This document shows, in pieces, positions 40,134-42,414 of a stretch of 42,414 nucleotides of DNA. Positions within the stretch are counted from its first letter, which is position 1, and every line of letters starts with the position of its first letter. Source of the stretch: SZUA-430 sp044220975 (GTDB lineage Bacteria > Pseudomonadota > Alphaproteobacteria > Micropepsales > Micropepsaceae); NCBI GenBank assembly GCA_044220975.1, contig JBGAPZ010000033.1, positions 1 to 42,414 of the forward strand, read 5' to 3'. The translations under genes and the position numbers were made by a program. Under the pieces are notes generated by a model, which did no database searches, was not told where the DNA came from, and saw only the letters and a list, made by a program, of their open reading frames with translations.

Positions 40134-40894
40134 TGCGGCAGAGCTTCGCGTGGTGGTCCTTCACGCACGGCCGCGATGTCGAGCCCAAGGCGTTCCTGCG
40201 CGCGGCGGCGGCAACGGGTGCGGCCGGCGTCGAAATGCTGCCCGAACCGCTTTGGCCGTTGGCGCGCGATCAGGGTCTTGCGATCGTCACGGCCACGGGC
40301 CACGCGCTGGAACATGGCTTCAACGATCCCGCGTGCCACGCCGCGCTGCGCGAAGAGGTTTGCCGCAAGATCGACGTCGCGGCAGCGGGCGGAGGCGAGG
40401 CGGTGATCGTGTTCGCCGGCTCCAGGTTCGGCGACGGCGCCGATGGGCCGGCGATCACTGCGTGCGTCGATGGGCTTGGTCCCGTCGTGAGCCACGCGGC
40501 GCAGGCGGGTGTGCGTCTGCTGCTGGAGCTGCTCAACAGCAAGGTTGATCATCCGGGCCATCAGTGCGATCGAACGGCGTTCGGCGCCGAGATCGTGCGC
40601 CAAGTGAATTCGCCGACGCTGCGGCTGCTCTACGACGGCTATCACATGCAGATGATGGAGGGCGATCTGAGCCGGACGATCAAGTCGCACTTCGATCTGA
40701 TCGGCCATGTTCACACCGCCGGCGCGCCCGGGCGGCGCGACCTCGACGATCGCCAGGAGATCAATTGGCGCGCGATCGCGGGGCTGCTGCGTCATCTGGG
40801 TTACGAACGTTGGGTCGGCCACGAATTCGTACCGCGGGGCGATCCGATCGCGGCGCTGCGCCAAGCGATCCGCCTGTTCGGCGCGGAAGATTAG
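40133..40894 (+). CDS. Hydroxypyruvate isomerase-like TIM-barrel protein
   Basis: 253 aa xylose isomerase-like TIM barrel of the Hyi group. Acidic active-site residues lie in LLLELLNSKVDHPGHQ (Glu), LLYDGYHMQ (Asp, His), IGHVHTAGAPGRRDL (His) and WVGHEFVP (Glu). The fold and length match hydroxypyruvate isomerase, but the neighbours suggest a sugar-derived substrate instead. The ATG overlaps the preceding stop (TGATG), so translation is coupled. GMC follows 8 bp later. Confidence 0.85.
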   Translation: MRQSFAWWSFTHGRDVEPKAFLRAAAATGAAGVEMLPEPLWPLARDQGLAIVTATGHALEHGFNDPACHAALREEVCRKIDVAAAGGGEAVIVFAGSRFGDGADGPAITACVDGLGPVVSHAAQAGVRLLLELLNSKVDHPGHQCDRTAFGAEIVRQVNSPTLRLLYDGYHMQMMEGDLSRTIKSHFDLIGHVHTAGAPGRRDLDDRQEINWRAIAGLLRHLGYERWVGHEFVPRGDPIAALRQAIRLFGAED

Positions 40895-40902
40895 GAACGG
40901 CG

Positions 40903-42414
40903 ATGAACTTCGACGCGATCGTTGTCGGCTCGGGCATGAGCGGCGGGTGGGCCGCCAAGGAACTGTGCGAGCGCGGTCTCAAGGTTCTTCTGCTCGAGCG
41001 CGGTCCGCACATCGAGCACGGCGCCGACTACAGCCACGATCTCGCGGCCCGCTTGCGGCGGCGCGATGACCAGGTCCCGGAGGACGAGCGGCGGCTGCAC
41101 TTTCCCTACTACGACGGGGTCAACTACGCGCTGTTCAACTCCAACCGCAAATTTTGGGCGAGCGATCACGACTATCCGTACGAGACGGCGCCGGGAAAAC
41201 CATATCGTTGGATCCGCGGTTATCATCTGGGCGGCCGTTCGCTGACGTGGTGGCGTCAGTCCTATCGCTGGGCACCGGACGATTTCGAATCCAATCTCAA
41301 GGACGGTCACGGCGTCGATTGGCCCATCCGCTACGACGAACTCGCGCCCTGGTACGATCACGTCGAGGCGTTTGCCGGTGTGTGCGGCAACTATGACGAA
41401 ATTCCGCATCTACCCGACGGCGACTTCCTGCCGCCCTACGCGTTCAACTGCGTCGAGGAGGTGGCGAAGGAGCGGATCGAGGCGGCGTTTCCGACGCGAC
41501 GCCTGATTATCGGGCGCGCGGCGCAATTGAGCCGCGTAACCAAAGTGCAGATGGACCTCGGACGCAAACGCTGCGAGCAGCGCATGCGCTGTGTGCACGG
41601 CTGTCCGCTCGGCGCCTATTTCTCGTCTCTCTCGGCGACGTTGCCTGCCGCGCAGAACACCGGCAATCTGACCATCGTGACGGACGCCATCGTCACGAAG
41701 GTCGAATACGATGCGAAAGCGCGCCGCGCGTCGGGCGTGTGCGTGGTCGACCGCTTGACGAAGGTGGGCCGCACCTACGAGGCGAAGCTCGTCTTCTTGA
41801 ACGCCTCGGCGATCAATACTGCGGCGATCCTTCTGAATTCGACGCCGGAGGCGTTTCCGCGGGGACTCGCGAACGGCAGCGACCAAGTCGGGCGGAACCT
41901 GATGGACCATGTCAGCTGCGACGCGGTCGTCGGGCGTTGGCCAGGCTTCGACGACGTGCACGATCCGGGCGACCGGCCGACCGGTATCTACATCCCGCGC
42001 TATGCGCATACGACGGAAGACGACAAGCCCTATCTGCGGGGTTTCGGCATGCAGGGCGGGGCGGGCCGCACGCACCGCATCGAAGCGCGCGTCCTCGGCG
42101 GCGCGGAGCGCGAAGACGACCAGCCCGGCTACAAGTCGGGGGCTATGTCGCTAAGGCCGTTCGGCGAGGTTCTGCCCGATCCGAACAATCGCGTCACGCT
42201 TTCGCGCACGCGGGTCGATGCGTGGGGTGTTTCCGTTCCAGTCATCGACGCGGCGCACGGACGAAACGAATACGTCATGATGCGCGAGGCGGCGCGTGAC
42301 GCAGCGGAGATGCTGAAGGCGGCGGGTTGCGTGGACATCACGCCGTGGGAAGAGGCGGGCGAGAAGTTGAGCCCGCCGGGCGATCGCATTCACGAGATGG
42401 GCACGGCGCGCATG
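40903..42414 (+). CDS. GMC family oxidoreductase (3' end missing)
   Basis: 504 codons are present and the C-terminus lies beyond the window; GMC enzymes are usually 520-600 aa. The FAD-binding GxGxxG is GSGMSGG at 9-15. GYHLGGRSLTWW is the second flavin segment. The sequence breaks off at HEMGTARM, just before the family's catalytic His-rich end. The Cys pair in MRCVHGCP resembles the gluconate/glucoside dehydrogenase branch of GMC enzymes. No signal peptide or Tat motif is seen, so it is probably cytosolic or exported with a partner. It likely oxidises a sugar or glycoside and donates electrons to an acceptor not visible here. Confidence 0.9.
   Translation, partial: MNFDAIVVGSGMSGGWAAKELCERGLKVLLLERGPHIEHGADYSHDLAARLRRRDDQVPEDERRLHFPYYDGVNYALFNSNRKFWASDHDYPYETAPGKPYRWIRGYHLGGRSLTWWRQSYRWAPDDFESNLKDGHGVDWPIRYDELAPWYDHVEAFAGVCGNYDEIPHLPDGDFLPPYAFNCVEEVAKERIEAAFPTRRLIIGRAAQLSRVTKVQMDLGRKRCEQRMRCVHGCPLGAYFSSLSATLPAAQNTGNLTIVTDAIVTKVEYDAKARRASGVCVVDRLTKVGRTYEAKLVFLNASAINTAAILLNSTPEAFPRGLANGSDQVGRNLMDHVSCDAVVGRWPGFDDVHDPGDRPTGIYIPRYAHTTEDDKPYLRGFGMQGGAGRTHRIEARVLGGAEREDDQPGYKSGAMSLRPFGEVLPDPNNRVTLSRTRVDAWGVSVPVIDAAHGRNEYVMMREAARDAAEMLKAAGCVDITPWEEAGEKLSPPGDRIHEMGTARM

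Overview
This is chromosomal sequence from a high-GC alphaproteobacterium. The evidence is the gene families and their order: ftsE divergent from an MJ0042 zinc-ribbon protein, a CpdR-like receiver, the argH-lptM-lysA-TIGR02302 operon, a HIG1-type twin-TM protein next to a PduO-type adenosyltransferase, an ETF/3-hydroxybutyryl-CoA dehydrogenase operon, DUF992, ExoD, and ethylmalonyl-CoA pathway genes. The order (Caulobacterales/Hyphomonadales-like or another) cannot be fixed from the sequence alone. Both window edges cut genes: ftsE on the left and a GMC oxidoreductase on the right. No insertion sequence, prophage or CRISPR array was seen.

Layout. 1-5.1 kb: division ABC ATPase, zinc-ribbon membrane protein, hypoxanthine phosphoribosyltransferase, CpdR-like receiver, two small lipoproteins and a patatin-like phospholipase. 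5.1-8.5 kb: a pirin-DoxX-DODA dioxygenase operon divergent from its probable LysR regulator, which appears leaderless, followed by an SRPBCC protein. 8.5-15 kb: the argH-lptM-lysA-TIGR02302 operon, divergent from tlpA and a membrane protein. 15-16.6 kb: a Gfo/Idh oxidoreductase and a VOC protein.

16.6-31.4 kb is a metabolic neighbourhood for acetyl-CoA/C2 assimilation. It holds hbd, etfA and etfB, a PduO-type cob(I)alamin adenosyltransferase that makes AdoCbl, methylsuccinyl-CoA dehydrogenase (mcd), crotonyl-CoA carboxylase/reductase (ccr) and ethylmalonyl-CoA mutase (ecm). Interspersed are a rhomboid protease, YbjN, YdcF, DUF992, ExoD, GNAT, DUF1684 and rhodanese genes. Three distinctive ethylmalonyl-CoA pathway enzymes lie together with their electron acceptor (ETF) and cofactor supplier (adenosyltransferase). 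A shared element with the core CA-NN-GCACAA on the coding strand lies upstream of etfB, mcd and ccr. mch, mcl and epi are not in the window.

31.4-33.4 kb: a two-gene unit of unrecognised function, a multi-TM protein followed by a secreted VWA-like protein, behind a leader rich in hairpins. 33.4-37.5 kb: gluQRS, an esterase, an HNH endonuclease, and a dsbB-coq7-GNAT operon with 1-4 bp overlaps. 37.68 kb: tRNA-Leu(CAA) with a good sigma-70 promoter. 37.9 kb to the end: a tightly packed operon of two TIM-barrel sugar isomerase/epimerase-like proteins, a Gfo/Idh/MocA dehydrogenase and a GMC oxidoreductase. This operon probably oxidises and breaks down a sugar, polyol or glycoside. Its codon use looks richer in CGG/GCG than the rest of the window.
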